Shown here piece by piece: positions 27,901 to 40,455 of a DNA stretch of 64,000 nucleotides. The stretch comes from Allodiplogaster sudhausi (taxonomy: Eukaryota > Nematoda > Chromadorea > Rhabditida > Diplogasteridae), in NCBI GenBank assembly GCA_945643635.1, contig CALZFC010000031.1:2469001-2533000 (forward strand), written 5' to 3'. Position numbers and translations under genes: made by a program. A model generated the notes under the pieces. That model was not told the DNA's origin. It saw only the letters and a program-made list of their open reading frames with translations, and searched no databases. The stretch's first letter is position 1, and every line of letters starts with the position of its first letter.

Positions 27901-30900
27901 TTTTTGGGAAAATTTTATTTTTATAAAAATTTTCTTTCCAGGAATACCCTAAAGTGTGCTCAAATTTTGAAAATTCATATCTGGCTATAAAGTCAAAATT
28001 ATTTGCTTTTCTTTTTTTTATTCGATTTCTCGTCGAATGCTTAATAAAAATTATCCCAAGACCTTCTTTCGAAGTTTCATTTTTGATGTTAAATTTTGTC
28101 AAGAATGTTTTTTGACATGAGTTTTCGCACGTTGTGTACCCGTTGTGTACCTAAACCTCATTTGCGCGTGGGATTTTAATTTCAGATTAAAGAGTTCCTC
28201 GAAGCCCCGAAAAAGACGCGAATAAGAGTAAGTCTCACCAAGGCGATTTTACAAAATGGCTAAAACCGGCCACATATGAGACGCCCAAAGAAAAAAAAAT
28301 TTGCCCCAAATCTCGCTTAGGGGGTTATTCAATACCAGGAACACGGGAAAGCTTGTCATTTTGCACGAAAACAGCTATTTCTAAAGTAATCGCCTTTATA
28401 ATCCTCACCCGAAGAAAAATTTTGCTCGGACAGTGAATTAGAAATTAATATTTCGGAGCAGGGGGAAACTCGAAATGATGTATCGAGAATATATGTTGTG
28501 TAGAATTTTGTGCTCTACAAGATACTACAATAGATATATTGGTCTCTTGAAGCCCGTGTGCACTAAACTTCACGAAAGAGGTTTTCATCCATTTTCCAAA
28601 ATACTCGAAAATTGAATTTTCAAGATTATATCAACGAAACATGCTTTGTGTGAAAATGTCATAGACACGTTATTGTAGAGAATAATTTGCTGAATAGAAC
28701 TGTTTGTTTTTCTTTCTTTGGGCGTCTCATATGTGGCAGGTTTTAGCCATTTTGTAAAATCACCTTGGTGAAACTTACTTCTATTCGCGTAACTTTTTCG
28801 GGGCTTCGGGGAACGAAATTGAACTTGATTCTTAGATATGTTACACAGTTTTTCATGCTCTTTAATCTGAAATTAAAATCCCACGCGCAAATGAGGTTTA
28901 GGTACACAACGGGTACACAACGTGCGAAAACTCATGTCAAAAAACATTCTTGACAAAATTTAACATCTAAAATGAAACTTCGAAAGAAGGTCTTGGGATA
29001 ATTTCTATTAAGCATTCGACGAGAAATCGAATAAAAAAAAGAAAAGCAAATAATTTTGACTTTATAGCCAGATATGAATTTTCAAAATTTGAGCACACTT
29101 TAGGGTATTCCTGGAAAGAAAATTTTTATAAAAATAAAATTTTTCCAAAAAGTTTATGTTGAGGTCCTTGGTCATGTCTGAAAACATTCTCAATCTTTGG
29201 AACAGACATCTTGCATCTAGGGCAGAGCTGCTTGGACCTCTCCTTGAGTCTTACAGAGAGGCTCTCTTAATTACTCAAGTTTGAGGTAGCGAAATAGCAC
29301 AGGCAGAGAAAAAAAGGGTTAGGCCCCGCCCCCTCGGCCTGCGAGACCTCCCTTCCCTGTTCTATCTGAAGAAAGTCATGTAAAGTATACACAATCAAAC
29401 ATATATTGTTCACCGGCACTTTATTTCGAAAACTGAATACATAATTAGATTCAGAATCTTTAGGCGAATCTGCTAAGCTAATGAACATGCGTGATAAGGT
29501 CTTATTTATCGATTTCCGTTATCAATGATACAATCTCAAATTTTACTATTTGGTGATGTGGGTAGAGACAAAATAATAATACAGGAGAAATTTCATTGAA
29601 AAATATAAGAAATGAAATTTTTTATAAGCAAAAACTGATAACTTCTTATCAAATGATCAGAAATTGTCGATTTTTTATCAGTAGCATCCGTTCTCTATAA
29701 GCAAACTAATGTACTAGTTAAAATATTTTAGTATTTTCTTGGAAAATAATTATTAACGAGGATGCATTTGGATGCGTCCGACGCATCCTTGGTACCAAGA
29801 TCTTGGGAGGAATGTAAGTAAATTACGAAGATACAGTGGCGCTCAGAGAAACGTTAGTTTAGTAATTACCTGCGAATATATGGACATCATTAATACTCTA
29901 TGCATAGCAGTAAATGATCGATTTTATTCCGATGTACCTTCGTCATCTAAGGCCGAGTGTACGAATCTCGAACTGAAAGTAGGCAACATATAACGGCATA
30001 TGATCAAATCACAATTAGGCCAAAAAGTTATCGCAGGGATCTTCTAGAATAAATATCAAATATCTATCTAGTAAAAACTACCAGAATACAACAGAAATAA
30101 ATCATTTAGTCTTGCACGCATAAATGTGCAAAACTGGGTAATTCAAATTATTGATTTTTTCTAGTCCTGTAGTGAGTCAACGAAACCAGTAATCTGCTAC
30201 TAATGATCTGGCAGTATAAAGAAGCAACCCTGAAAATTTTATTAACTTTCATAAACTCTGAAGGAAAATTTGTGTGAAAAACCAAAAGTTCACGTTTCTC
30301 TGAGCGCCACTGTATGTATGTACATATGTATATGCAAAAAGAATGAACAGGTGCATGCCGAAATGGATGAAATCTTTGGCGAGGATTTCGATCGATCGCC
30401 CACCGAGGTGTCAAAGAACATTTCTCATTTTCCTCTCTTAAGGAATTCTTATCATTTTATTTATTAGTCACCATGTAAGCTAAATCAGCTTCTATCTATG
30501 ATTTCCTTTTATTTTATAAAAGAAAGATATTTAAGATTTTTATTTACTTATTGTATAGGAAAGATTTGCAATGGCTGCATGCATAACCTCTGAAACAGGA
30601 AGACCTGCGTCGGATGACTCTGCTGGAGCGGAGCATCAAAGAGTCGCTTCGTCTCATGCCCTCCGTTCCTCTGCTCGCTCGCCGTCTCTCGCATGACTTG
30701 CATCTCTCTGCCAACTTTACCCATCCCCTAAGCAGTTTAGCAGTAGTTACTACCATTGATATAGGTATACATATATGTATATGTTCATAGATGAACATTA
30801 TAGATTTCACAAAGAAGTCATACTTTTTTTGTTAAATAAAAAAAACATATCCAAAGAAGAAAGAAGTTGTCGTAGCACTTGATCTATCAATATTTCCCTT

Positions 30901-32390
30901 GTTCTCTTTGAGTACCTGAGAACGTGAGAGAAGTGAAGTTTTCGTGTGTTCTGCCAAAGAACATGACAGTCGTGCTGTCGCCAGTCATCACGCATCGAAT
31001 TCCCGGAGTTAGTTCGTCCTCCCTAAACTGCCCTTTCATCGTCAAATCGAGCCTCAAATTAGAAATGACAAAAACAACGGCATTCCTGATCATTTGTAAT
31101 GTACGATAAACTATTGTATCTGGAATAATTTATTATATAAATAGCAAAATAGCCGCCATAAACAGGCCTGGGACACGCCGCAGGACTTCAATCCCGACCA
31201 CTTTCTGCCAGAAAAGCAGGCAGCTCGACATCCGTACGCCTACTTTCCCTTCTCGGCCGGGCCGCGAAACTGCATTGGCTAGTCACGATACTGCACGAAT
31301 ATGCTCCAACAAGATAGTTCTTCGTAGAGCAGAAGCCCCTTGATGCCCTCCCCATGAGAGAGAGATCCGCATCTTATATATACTAATAATAAAGCGCTTA
31401 TTGTTAGCGTGGCTTTGTTACAGTTTTTTTCTGGAATCTTCCATGCTCCTCCCGGTCAAATTGTAAAAACCATTTCGCACGTTGCGACATTTCTGCCACT
31501 ACGAACGTGGTGACTTTTGCACCAGAGGCTGACTACTACCCATGCTTTTGAGCATTCCAGAAGATTCCAGAAGGGGCCGAGTTTGGCCCCGGGACATGGA
31601 ATTTTCCAGGTCATTCCGGAAGTCGCTAACGACTGCCCCGGACCTTGGAACATTCCAGTAGGTTCCAGAAGGTGGCCGAATTTGGACCCGGGACGTAGAG
31701 TTTTCCAGATCATTAGTGAAGGGGCCAACGTTTCCAGAAGATTCCAGAAAGGGCCGAGTTTGGCCCCGGGACGTGGAATTTTCTGGAACATTCCGGAAAG
31801 GGCCACCGTCTTCCCCCGATACTGGGAACATTCCAGAACGTTCAAGAAGTGCCGAGTTTGGTCCCGGAATGTGGAATGTTCCAGAAGATTCCGGAAGGGG
31901 CCAACGACTGCCCCCTGTCCTTGGAACATTCCAGAAGTTTCTGAAAGAGGCCGAGTTCTGCTCTTGGACATGCAATTATCCAAATCAGCGAGTTTTGCCA
32001 TCGACCCCGGTATCTTTTCAGAATCGACTACTTCACAATTTGATTGTGTGTTGTATTCTGCATGCATACATACATATACATATGTATCTTCTCAGCCTAA
32101 CAAAAATATATTTTGCGATCTCTCCCGAGTTAACACAACTAAAATGATGTGCCGTAGAAAACTAAGAATGGGCATCGTAAGAAAGTTAGATAGCGAGGCC
32201 GCGAAGCGGCCGAGCAACCAGCCGGTGAAGCACGCGCGGAGTGCGCGCGAACCGGCTGGTATTGGAATATTATTCTTACCAACTTCATATGAGAAAGTAG
32301 AAGGAGCTACATTCTACCTTGTGACCTTTAAAACGCAAGAGGAAAGGAGCGCTGAAATGATCAGCAACTATCCAAACCCTTCCCACTGTT

Positions 32391-32429
<39 letters not shown>

Positions 32430-32883
32430 AGAGTATATTATGAAAAAGGACAATTCTTCATACTAGCTACATCTTTGAACGTGTATAGATAGTATGACGG
32501 TGAGCGAAAAATTTTGTTGTTCAAAATTGAAATTTAGAGAATGGGTGATGAGTGAGAGAGAATTGAGAGTGTGCGAGAGTAAAAGAGCGCGAGGGAAGTG
32601 AAAAGGGATCTGTCACTTCTTGAACTAAGACAGCGCTCTCCCTGACCGAATTCAATAAAGTGTGCATTTTTCTATTCGTTCTCATCACGTTTTCACACTT
32701 TTCTGAGTCAGCTCCGTTTAGTTCCTTTGTTCAGGCCAGAAGTTTGCACTTGCCGAAGAGAAGTGCGTCCTCTCGTGGTTCTTCCGTCGCTTCTCCGTCC
32801 AATCCGTGACGCCCTTTCCCGGCAATCGACCTGTCCCTGAGGCTAGTCAGAAGAGACAACCGAACATTCCCAAAAAAAATTAA
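24983..32883 (+). CDS. Cytochrome P450, CYP4 clan, paralogue with irregular splice sites
   Basis: Second P450, head to head with the one ending at 18788. Exons: 24983-25045, 25199-25312, 25421-25546, 25730-25815, 26020-26119, 26202-26313, 26417-26516, 26625-26721, 26820-26994, 27135-27208, 30351-30407, 30599-30709, 30939-31007, 31166-31277, 32735-32883; about 514 aa, TAA stop. Visible: N-terminal anchor, [12 protein letters not shown] hinge, W..RR helix C, CETAMG, I-helix [23 protein letters not shown]. Several exon lengths equal those of the paralogue (86, 100, 100, 112 nt). Odd: four introns would need GC donors (after 25815, 26721, 30709, 31277), and the exon 2/3 junction has no phase-consistent standard pair using the homologous site at 25316. 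Intron 10 (about 3.1 kb) holds two DNA transposons; intron 14 holds a minisatellite. Either a gene tolerating GC-AG introns or a young pseudogene with every exon frame still open. Confidence 0.8.
27304..29816. mobile_element. Large fold-back Tc1/mariner-like element in P450 intron 10
   Basis: A 2.5-kb near-palindrome (27306-29814). The left arm from about 27306 to 28290 pairs with the right arm from about 28711 to 29814, leaving about 420 bp in the middle. Ends begin CAGTCCCGCCCAGGATCTTG (left) and CATTCCTCCCAAGATCTTGG (reversed right), both next to TA, as expected for Tc1/mariner-type insertion. The outer ends carry direct repeats of GGATGCGTC. No transposase frame is seen. Arms differ by many substitutions, and by unrelated sequence at about 27760-27840 against 29216-29360, so the element is not new. 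Confidence 0.78.
29832..30314. mobile_element. Tc1/mariner-type MITE, 479 bp
   Basis: Terminal inverted repeats TACAGTGGCGCTCAGAGAAA at 29832 and its reverse complement ending at 30314, with TA at both edges. It starts only 16 bp after the large fold-back element and ends 37 bp before P450 exon 11. No coding capacity. The CAGTGGCGCTC start is typical of Tc1/mariner ends. Confidence 0.85.
31545..31985. repeat. GC-rich minisatellite in P450 intron 14
   Basis: Imperfect tandem units built on GGAACATTCCAGAAG and GGCCGAGTTTGGCCCCGGGA. Several frames on both strands stay open through it; the translations are repetitive and unlike any family I know, so I treat it as non-coding. Confidence 0.8.
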
Positions 32884-33429
32884 AAGTGATTTCATTATAA
32901 AATACAACTTACATTAGTTACAGTCATCAATTACAGCCAATGACTGCAATTGATACTGTCGTTATGTATGCAAAGGCCGATGTAAATCAAGCGAATTCGA
33001 TTACTCTGCGAGAAAGCAAATTTTTCAAAAAAGCGAAACATAAATAAATAATCTCTAGCAAAAAGAATTCCCTTGATACTGTTATGAACATTAGAAGAAA
33101 AAAAAGTTTTACGTACATATTTATATATACACAAGCAGTACCAACAGGAACTCTGCTTCCAAGAATGACTTCAGAAATTTCAAATCATCAGTTGAGTTCA
33201 ATTACATATTCAAATAGGGATGGCGCTCCATAAGGAGTAAAGCGAAAAATTTTCCACTTTAAATTATGTTAAAAATTTATAACATTTATTTTATTTTATA
33301 CTAGATTCTCCCAAATCATTGTATAATAAATTGACGGCAGATGCGATCTCATGCTTCTTATTAGCGATTTCTTAGGAGCAAGTAACAGGTCTAGACCACT
33401 GGTTTCGAAAGCTCCAAGATTAGAATAAA

Positions 33430-34470
33430 ATTTTAGTTTTGATGTTAAATTTTGTCATGAATTTTTTTTGTCATGAATTTTCGCTCGTTGAATACCTATT
33501 ATCCAAAAAGTTTTTTCGACTTTTGACCGCCCATGGCGAAATGGAAGTCAAAAGTCGAAAAAAAAATTTCCCACAAATTTGCCCTAGAGGGATTGTTCGA
33601 AACCAGGAACACGAAAAAGATTGTTATTTTGTACGAAAACATTTTTTTTTTTTACTGACTGAACTTGGACCGTATCTTGTACAGTTTTTCATGTTCTTTA
33701 ATCTGAACAACGAGCGAAAATTCATGACAAAATTTAACATCAAAAATTAAACTTTTCGAAGGAAAGTCTTGAGATACTTTTTATTATGTATTCGACGAGA
33801 AATCGAATGAAAAAAGAATAGTGAAAAATGTTGACTTTAAAGCCCGATATAAATTTTCAAAATTTTTGCACACTTTAAAGGAGGCTTAAACTCGGAAACT
33901 CCTAGCACGAAATGGCCGATCTTATAGTACGGTACATTTTAGCAACGTGATCCTTTTCTCTTATATTTGAAATTGGCGGTTTGTGTCCATTTGGTGAATC
34001 ATGACTATGCCGGCATATATTTTACGGCCGAATGACGAAATTTCACGCTTTTCGGTCATTTTTACGGCCGAACAACGAAATTTCACGCTTTTCGGTGATG
34101 ATATGCTCGTCAATCCTATTTGGCCGTAATTTGGTCAGGGGACTAATGTTAAATTTAAAGTTCTGTATAAATCACTAATATTTCCCTCATGATCAGGCGA
34201 CTCTTTTCAGATGCAAATTACTCCTCTAACTTTTGGTTTAGTAAATTGAATTTTTGCTGATGCTTTCGCAAGCTCAATCCGGATACATTCACAGAATCAT
34301 CCTTATAGCAAAAAAATTGAGTTTTCGCCTCCTTTAAGGTATTCCTGGAAGGAAAATTTTTATAAAAATAAAATTTCATAAAAAGTTAATAGAGAGGTCC
34401 TTGGTCATGCCTGACCACATCTCAATGTATGGATCCGTCATCTTGCATCTAGGGCAGGGCCAACTGGAGC
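33430..34470. mobile_element. Fragment related to the fold-back element, interrupted by a TTAA insertion
   Basis: Sequence at 33430-33878 and 34334-34470 matches parts of the 27306-29814 element: the CATGAATTTTCGC / TTAAATTTTGTCA segment in both orientations, CGACGAGAAATCGAAT, GGTATTCCTGGAA and CTTGCATCTAGGGCAG. Terminal repeats are missing. A second element (33879-34333) splits it. Confidence 0.65.
33875..34337. mobile_element. TTAA-flanked element (455 bp) nested in the fold-back fragment
   Basis: Element 33879-34333, flanked by TTAA. Left end AGGAGGCTTAAACTC, reversed right end AGGAGGCGAAAACTC, resembling the AGGAGGGCG ends of the three short MITEs. The related uninterrupted copy near 29100 reads CACACTTTAGGGTATTCC exactly where this insertion sits, giving an empty-site comparison. 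It contains two tandem copies of a roughly 39-bp unit with TTTACGGCCGAA and CACGCTTTTCGGT (34020-34100). Confidence 0.75.
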
Positions 34471-36795
34471 CTTGTTGTGAGGCTCTTTTAAAGGAGGTCC
34501 GAGGCGAATAAATAAATTGTTTTTTTCGCATTATTTGGTCAGGTAGAGCTAGAAACTTCGATTGCAAGTGTCCCGAAGTCACAAAAACCCCTTTGCCCTG
34601 AGGAAATTAACAGGATTCTCTACTTTGAATTCGGAAATATTTTATTTTCCCGCCATTTTCAAAAAATTTTGGCTGAACAACACTGCTAATATATCCTGTT
34701 TCTAATCCTGCATTAAAAATTTATATATATGGGGCGCGCAACCAGCATTGGCCGGATTTTGCTTAACACGTGCGCACACCTGTTGTTCAAGCCACTAGTT
34801 TCTGTGGAGGTGTAGTAGCACCATTTCTGTGGATTCTTCACATCGTACTTTTTTACCAATCTGTCAGGGACTTCGCGGTACGAGTTTTTTCCTTATGGTC
34901 TCCTTTAATTGTAAATCTCTCATTTTCGTGTGCTCTTTTTTCGCAGCATGCAAAAGGACACCGGCCCCGCGTTTAATCTGTCTGAAGTTTAAACATGTTC
35001 AAAACATTCTTGTTTCGAACATAGAAGAATTGGGAATTCGCCAGCCTATTTTAATACACATGAGTTCCGAAAATGTATCTAGCTTGTGATGAATTAATCG
35101 CTTGTGTGCACTTCCTGTCTCAAGCTTCTGAGGTGGTCACGTGGTCAGAACAAGAACGAAAATGAAGAGACAACGTAAAGATGGAGGCGCAGGCTGTGGC
35201 GAGCAAAAGCTGCTCCGGTGTGCTTTTCCTTGTTCACCAATGAAATAGCCCAGGGCAGAGAAAAAGTAAGTCGCCTCTCGCAGTGCATCTCATTCTTACC
35301 CCTCGTGTCCCATTTTGCGGTGCGCCTTAGTGCTGAGCCCCATGCTAATTATTATCTCATGTCGCCAATGTTGCGAACAAGTGTTCTGAACATGTCTTAA
35401 GACAGATTAAACGCGCGGGAGGAAATGAGAGGTTAGAAGAAAGTGGTGGTAATTTAAACGCATAGTAAATTTTTTTTTGTTGAACGGTCTCCTTGATATC
35501 ATTGACTAAATGATTCTAATAGGAAGATCAGTGTTTATTCTAAGATAAGTCTGTTTGAGATCTCTGTAGAGTCTTTTGCATCTACAGAGTGTCTGCTATC
35601 ATGTTGTTAAATAAAAATATATTTTAAAAGTTAAATTGAGCGAGAGCTGTGAAAAGTACTTAGAGGAATGTTCAGATCATTCTGAAGCCGGCCGAAGGTT
35701 TTCCCGTTCGAATCTACAAGAGAGCTCGCACTTCAGTAATCACTCATACAGCAAGGATATAATTGTAGAATCACCCAACATGTAATATATTATTTTGATC
35801 AATATTTGTCACTATTATTTTTGAGTATCTGACATTAAAAATAACGGGTGAACCTCTGACTGTTAAAGACAGTGCAAAATTTTTTAATACATATTATTAG
35901 ATACAGAATTCTCATTCGCTTCCTATTCCCAATACGAACTTCTGATTGAATGATAAATAAACGAAATTTATTGCTTATTATATGCAATATTAATGGGACT
36001 GTACAACTCAGCTCAATATCGTGTTTTCGCACATTGGAAAATGAATCAAGTTGGCCAACCGAATCTTCCTTCTTTAAAAGCGTGAATTGCTTTGCAGAAA
36101 TGTCTCAATAAGAAGTTTAAGATTGACAAGGGAGAGAGAGAAAAGAAGAGAAAGAGAAAGAGAAAAGCAGGCGCTCTCGATGCAACTGTCTAACTCTCCG
36201 GCCCTTCCACTCTTCCGCTAGCGCTCGCTGCTGCGCCTTTCTTTCGCTTGCACTCAACAAGGAACCAGATTTCGAATGACCCACTTACTTGTTTAACCCT
36301 ATCGAAAATAGTCTATCTTTTTCTTCTTCGCTCAACTGTTGGCATCTCTCAACGACTGTCGTTCATCTCTGCTAACAATAAGATTAAAAGGAGGAATTGG
36401 CAAATATGTGCGGCAGAGGAAAAATCAATGACGCGGTCAAAAAGAATCTTTGCTCGGTGATTTACAGAAAATTGATGAAGATATGTAAGTCCATACATAT
36501 GATCTTGACGATTACAAAAAAAACTATTCAGATTGAAACTTGCACACAGGACTAGATACTCTTCCTCAACTGCTTGCCAAGTACTCTTTTATTTAAATTT
36601 CAAAATCAAATTTTCCTCTGAATGTCTTCTTTTTTTTTGTAAATGATGATGATTAAAGTTAGTCGATGGTTTATATTCTATCTATCTTTTACATGTAATT
36701 GAATACCTCATGTAACCCTGTTGACGATATTGACTTTCTCTCTCATTCCATACAAAGTCATCGGAAAACGCAACTACTACGCATAGTCTGATCTC

Positions 36796-37207
36796 TACAG
36801 TACTGCCCACGAGTCAGGTGATACGGCGCTAGCGGCTCCGAGCGGCTCGAGCCCAACGAGCTAAGTTAAATAAAAATCGAAAAAAAAATTATTGTAGGAT
36901 ATTGTAAGCAATTTGACTTCATCACCGTCTCTCGAATCGGTGGAATTAAAAAAGTACTGAAATTAGTGCATGGTTGCTGATGGAAGGATAGCAATATCCC
37001 AAAAAAAATCAAAAGCCCATTACAGCACGAGTGGCTCCGAGCGACACGACTAAGAACCACGCAGTTAAAACATCAGTTCTTCAACTATTCATAACTTAAC
37101 AACATACAGTATTTTCAATACTTCCTGGCTTCCAGCGATGCGAGAGAGTGAGCAGAGCCGCTGGAAGCTGCTCGAGCCGTATCCCCTGGCTTGTGGGCGG
37201 TACAGTA
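36796..37207. mobile_element. Tc1/mariner-type MITE, 408 bp
   Basis: Element 36798-37205 between TA dinucleotides. Left end CAGTACTGCCCACGAGTCAG, reversed right end CTGTACCGCCCACAAGCCAG, followed on both sides by GATACGG and clusters of CGAGC/GGCTC. The CAGTACnGCCCA core is shared with the MITE at 47574, suggesting related subfamilies. No coding capacity. Confidence 0.72.
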
Positions 37208-37639
37208 CAAGTTTGGCCTAACTGTGGGAGGAGCGTCAGGTAGACTGCTTTTTACAGGTACTACATAGTATTACTTGGTGAGTTCATGGAGGATTTCGAT
37301 CTCAAGAGGGACTATGTCATCGTCTCCAATATTATCGCTTCACGAACAAGGTTATTTCTTTCTCTTCACAATCAGAACATTAACAATTCGTTATCGTAAC
37401 ACACAGTAGAAAGCCCTAATTGTTTGAAATACTCCATTACTTGCATGCATAAATATGTTTACATGCCTAAGTTTTTTTTTAATAATTCTAAATTCTAGCT
37501 TCATTTTAAGAAAGTGAATCTATGATATCTTACATAGTTTCATTTTAGTGTCATTGCTTCGTTGTGAAAACCCTTTCAAACAACTGCGTCATGCATGTAT
37601 GTATGTGCATATGAATGTATGGCCTCTCTTTCGAGATAG

Positions 37640-38050
37640 CCTCTCTCTCTTTCCTTCTCTCTCTCTGTCTCTTTCTCTGTGTCTCTCCTCTCTCGCTCTC
37701 TCTGTCTCTCTTTCTCTTTCTCTCTCGCTATCTCTTTCTCAATATCTGTCTCCTATATTGTTTATGAACAGTGAAAAGAAATCGGCGAACTCTTTTTTTT
37801 CTTCCTTATTTGATATTTATTTCCGATCCAAGTAGTCTCCATTTCGCTCTGAAATTGTGTGTCTCTTCCTCACTTTCCAACTCCAGCTTTTTCTCTCTCT
37901 CGCTCCATGTCTCTCTCTTTCTCTATCTCTCTTTCTCACTTTCACTCCATCTCTCTCTATCTCTCTTTCTCTATCTCTCTTTCTCACTTTCGCTCCATCT
38001 CTCTCTATCTCTCTTTCTCTCTCTTTTTCTCTCGCTCGCTCCATCTCTCT
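37640..38050. repeat. CT microsatellites
   Basis: CT-rich tracts at 37645-37745 and 37890-38050; the second contains two copies of a block with CTTTCACTCCATCTCTCTC. No coding role seen. Confidence 0.85.
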
Positions 38051-40299
38051 TCGTCAACCTACTTGCACTTCATCGGTGCACTGAGACCCGCGCACCTAAC
38101 AGCCTTGAAACCAGTCGCTTCCAAGCATATCCAAAAGAATATCTACGGCCCATTTTATACCAGGTGAAAACAACCATCTACTAGATTTCCTTAATCGATA
38201 AGTTGGTTTTCTTTCGGATCGGAGAGATTCCAGTATGTATGAAGTTTCAAATACGTGCTTACGTATACACACCTGCTATCCCCTTTCTTTTCTATCCTGT
38301 ACGCCCATGGCCGAGGCAACAAAATGAAAACAGTGCTCGGGGAAGAATTTAAAGAAAAAAGTATTTATTACACTACCTAACATTTTTAATGCTTTTAATC
38401 AAACCCACTGAATTTTAATCAAGCCTATGCAAAAGAAGAGGTCTTGTGGTTCATATTAGAGCACGGAATATGTGAAAAGATCTAGCTCTTCTCTCTCACT
38501 TTCTCTTCTTCTTGCATGTTCTCTTGCCTCGCTTCCAAATTTTCTCGCCTGCTAGATAAGGAAGAACGTACATATTTCTCTCCTTGCCAGCTTCGCCCTT
38601 TACTTCCACTGCATTCATGAATTGATATCTTCCATAAAAAAAGGGTGGGGCTCTTCGTCGACTTATCTCCAAATAACTTACAATATCGCTTATCAACGCT
38701 GAACTCCTCATGTGACACACAAGGGGGAGGGAATGCGAGGAGCATTTGGTTGTTCTCCAAACTTTGGAAAGGAAAGCATGCCGCGAAGCCGAAGGAATTT
38801 CTTGGCACTGACATTAATGAAAGCTATAAGAGTAGACTATTTGTCAGAAAAGCCCAACAAAGGCTGTGAAATATCTTACTAACTGATTTTCAAAGTAAAC
38901 GGTCATCCTAAGTAAGCAACTAGTAAATTCAAGATATGAACGAGTCATACAAAACACGTTTTATCCGACTAAATCCCACGGTGCGGCACTCTTCGTGTCC
39001 AGCGCCATCCCTTAATCTTGTGAAGTTGAGAAGGTTTCAAACAGTAGACGAAGGATGACTCGCAAGAAAAAGGAAACAAAAGTATGTCAAAAGTGCAGAG
39101 ATTGCCAAGCTGTCACTGCCAGCTGCTCGTCCCCATCTGCGGCTGCCTACGTGCCAATCCATCGTGGTCACTAAGAACTCGCTTTCTCCACCCTCATCCC
39201 CTCCACTTCAAGACTCCCGTTTCTTATCTCTCTTCAAATCGGGCATGTCTCATGTATCCTTACGTGCAAACGGCAAGCTATTTTTACTCAGATGGTATGC
39301 ATATAAAGGCGCATTCTTGAACTGATTCATCGGAGGAATTGCAGTTCTTGCTTCACTTCCGTTCTCGCCCTTTCTTCTTCTTTTCACATTTATTTCCATT
39401 GTCCTTCCGAGCAATGGACAGGCCTTGTCTTCTTCACACTTTTCAACGTTCGGGTTCTTCGAGATCTCTTTTCGTTTTTCCCATTCATTTTTTTTTGTAC
39501 GGAAGTCATTCTTTGCTTGCAGAAGAGAGCGTTCTCTCTTTTTTTATCACGATTGATAACGCTTCAACACCAGAAGCACAAAATTACACTGTTCGAGGAG
39601 GGTGAGAGTAAGAAAATAGCGAGGGAGAGAGAGGCAGAGAACAAAGAGGGAGTAAGTGAGACTGATCAGGGAAAAGTAGCAGAAGTTGGATTGAAGATTA
39701 GAACGAACGGTCCGATGACACAAAGAGCATCTTAGAAAGAAGAAAAAAGTCGTATCATTCAAGTACTTTGCTCTTTTGTTACAACGGAGCAAATTTAGTC
39801 TCTTAAAGTATATTAAAGAAGGAATGGCGATCTAATATCTGATAAGACCTGAGGAAATTGACTCGGACTTCCTCTTTACCATTACTTTAAATGTAAGAAT
39901 GAGTCATTGTTGTTCTGCTTCCTTTGCAACCTCTTCATGTAGTTTCCCATACATTCTCCGTTCGCGATCAGCCCATTCATCGTTGTATCAAATCGTAGTT
40001 CTCTTTGAGAAAATCTTGGGGTTTTTTTCAACAACTGATCAAAAATCGCCGTTCCTTAATTTTGAGCATGTAAAACAGTATGCTGCAAAGGAAGATAGGA
40101 GGAGGGAGTGTCTAGATAGAAAGAAATAGAGATACAAAGATTGGGAGCGATAAGCTCTCTCCTCAGGGAAGAGAGAGAGAAAGAAAGAGAGCGATAAAAA
40201 AAAGAGAGACAGAGAAATGAAAGAGAGACAGAGAAAGAGAAAGAGACAGAGACTTATGTTTCTTCTCTCATTACTAAGACGCGAACAAAGGAGAGCGAT

Positions 40300-40455
40300 A
40301 TCTCCGTTTTCATTGCTCCTTGTTTCAACTTCATTAATCGGTCACACTGCCGCTGTATCTCCAGAGTGCGATCGAATTCGAAAATTTCGCTGACCTCCCT
40401 CATGGATCTTGAGGAGAGAGACGTCGTATGTATGAACGCCTTGAGCTTTTGGTTG
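40300..40455 (-). CDS. Isolated exon-like open stretch
   Basis: On the minus strand, after a CAAAAG acceptor, an open frame includes MREVSEIFEFDRTLEIQRQC and DRLMKLKQGAMKTE before a CT-rich tract. Its charged, coiled-coil-like composition differs from the microsatellite frames nearby. A second charged stretch lies at about 39984-39904 (EWADRERRMYGKLHEEVAKE), but an in-frame TGA and no AG precede it. I see no family and could not join them. Confidence 0.2.

Noticed and set aside
28765..28953. Open frame in the P450 intron
   Set aside because: It is within the right arm of the fold-back element, in non-coding repeat sequence.
31456..32443. Long overlapping open frames on both strands (158-308 codons)
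   Set aside because: They run through a GC-rich minisatellite, several frames are open at once, and the translations are repeat-built. No splice context supports a protein.
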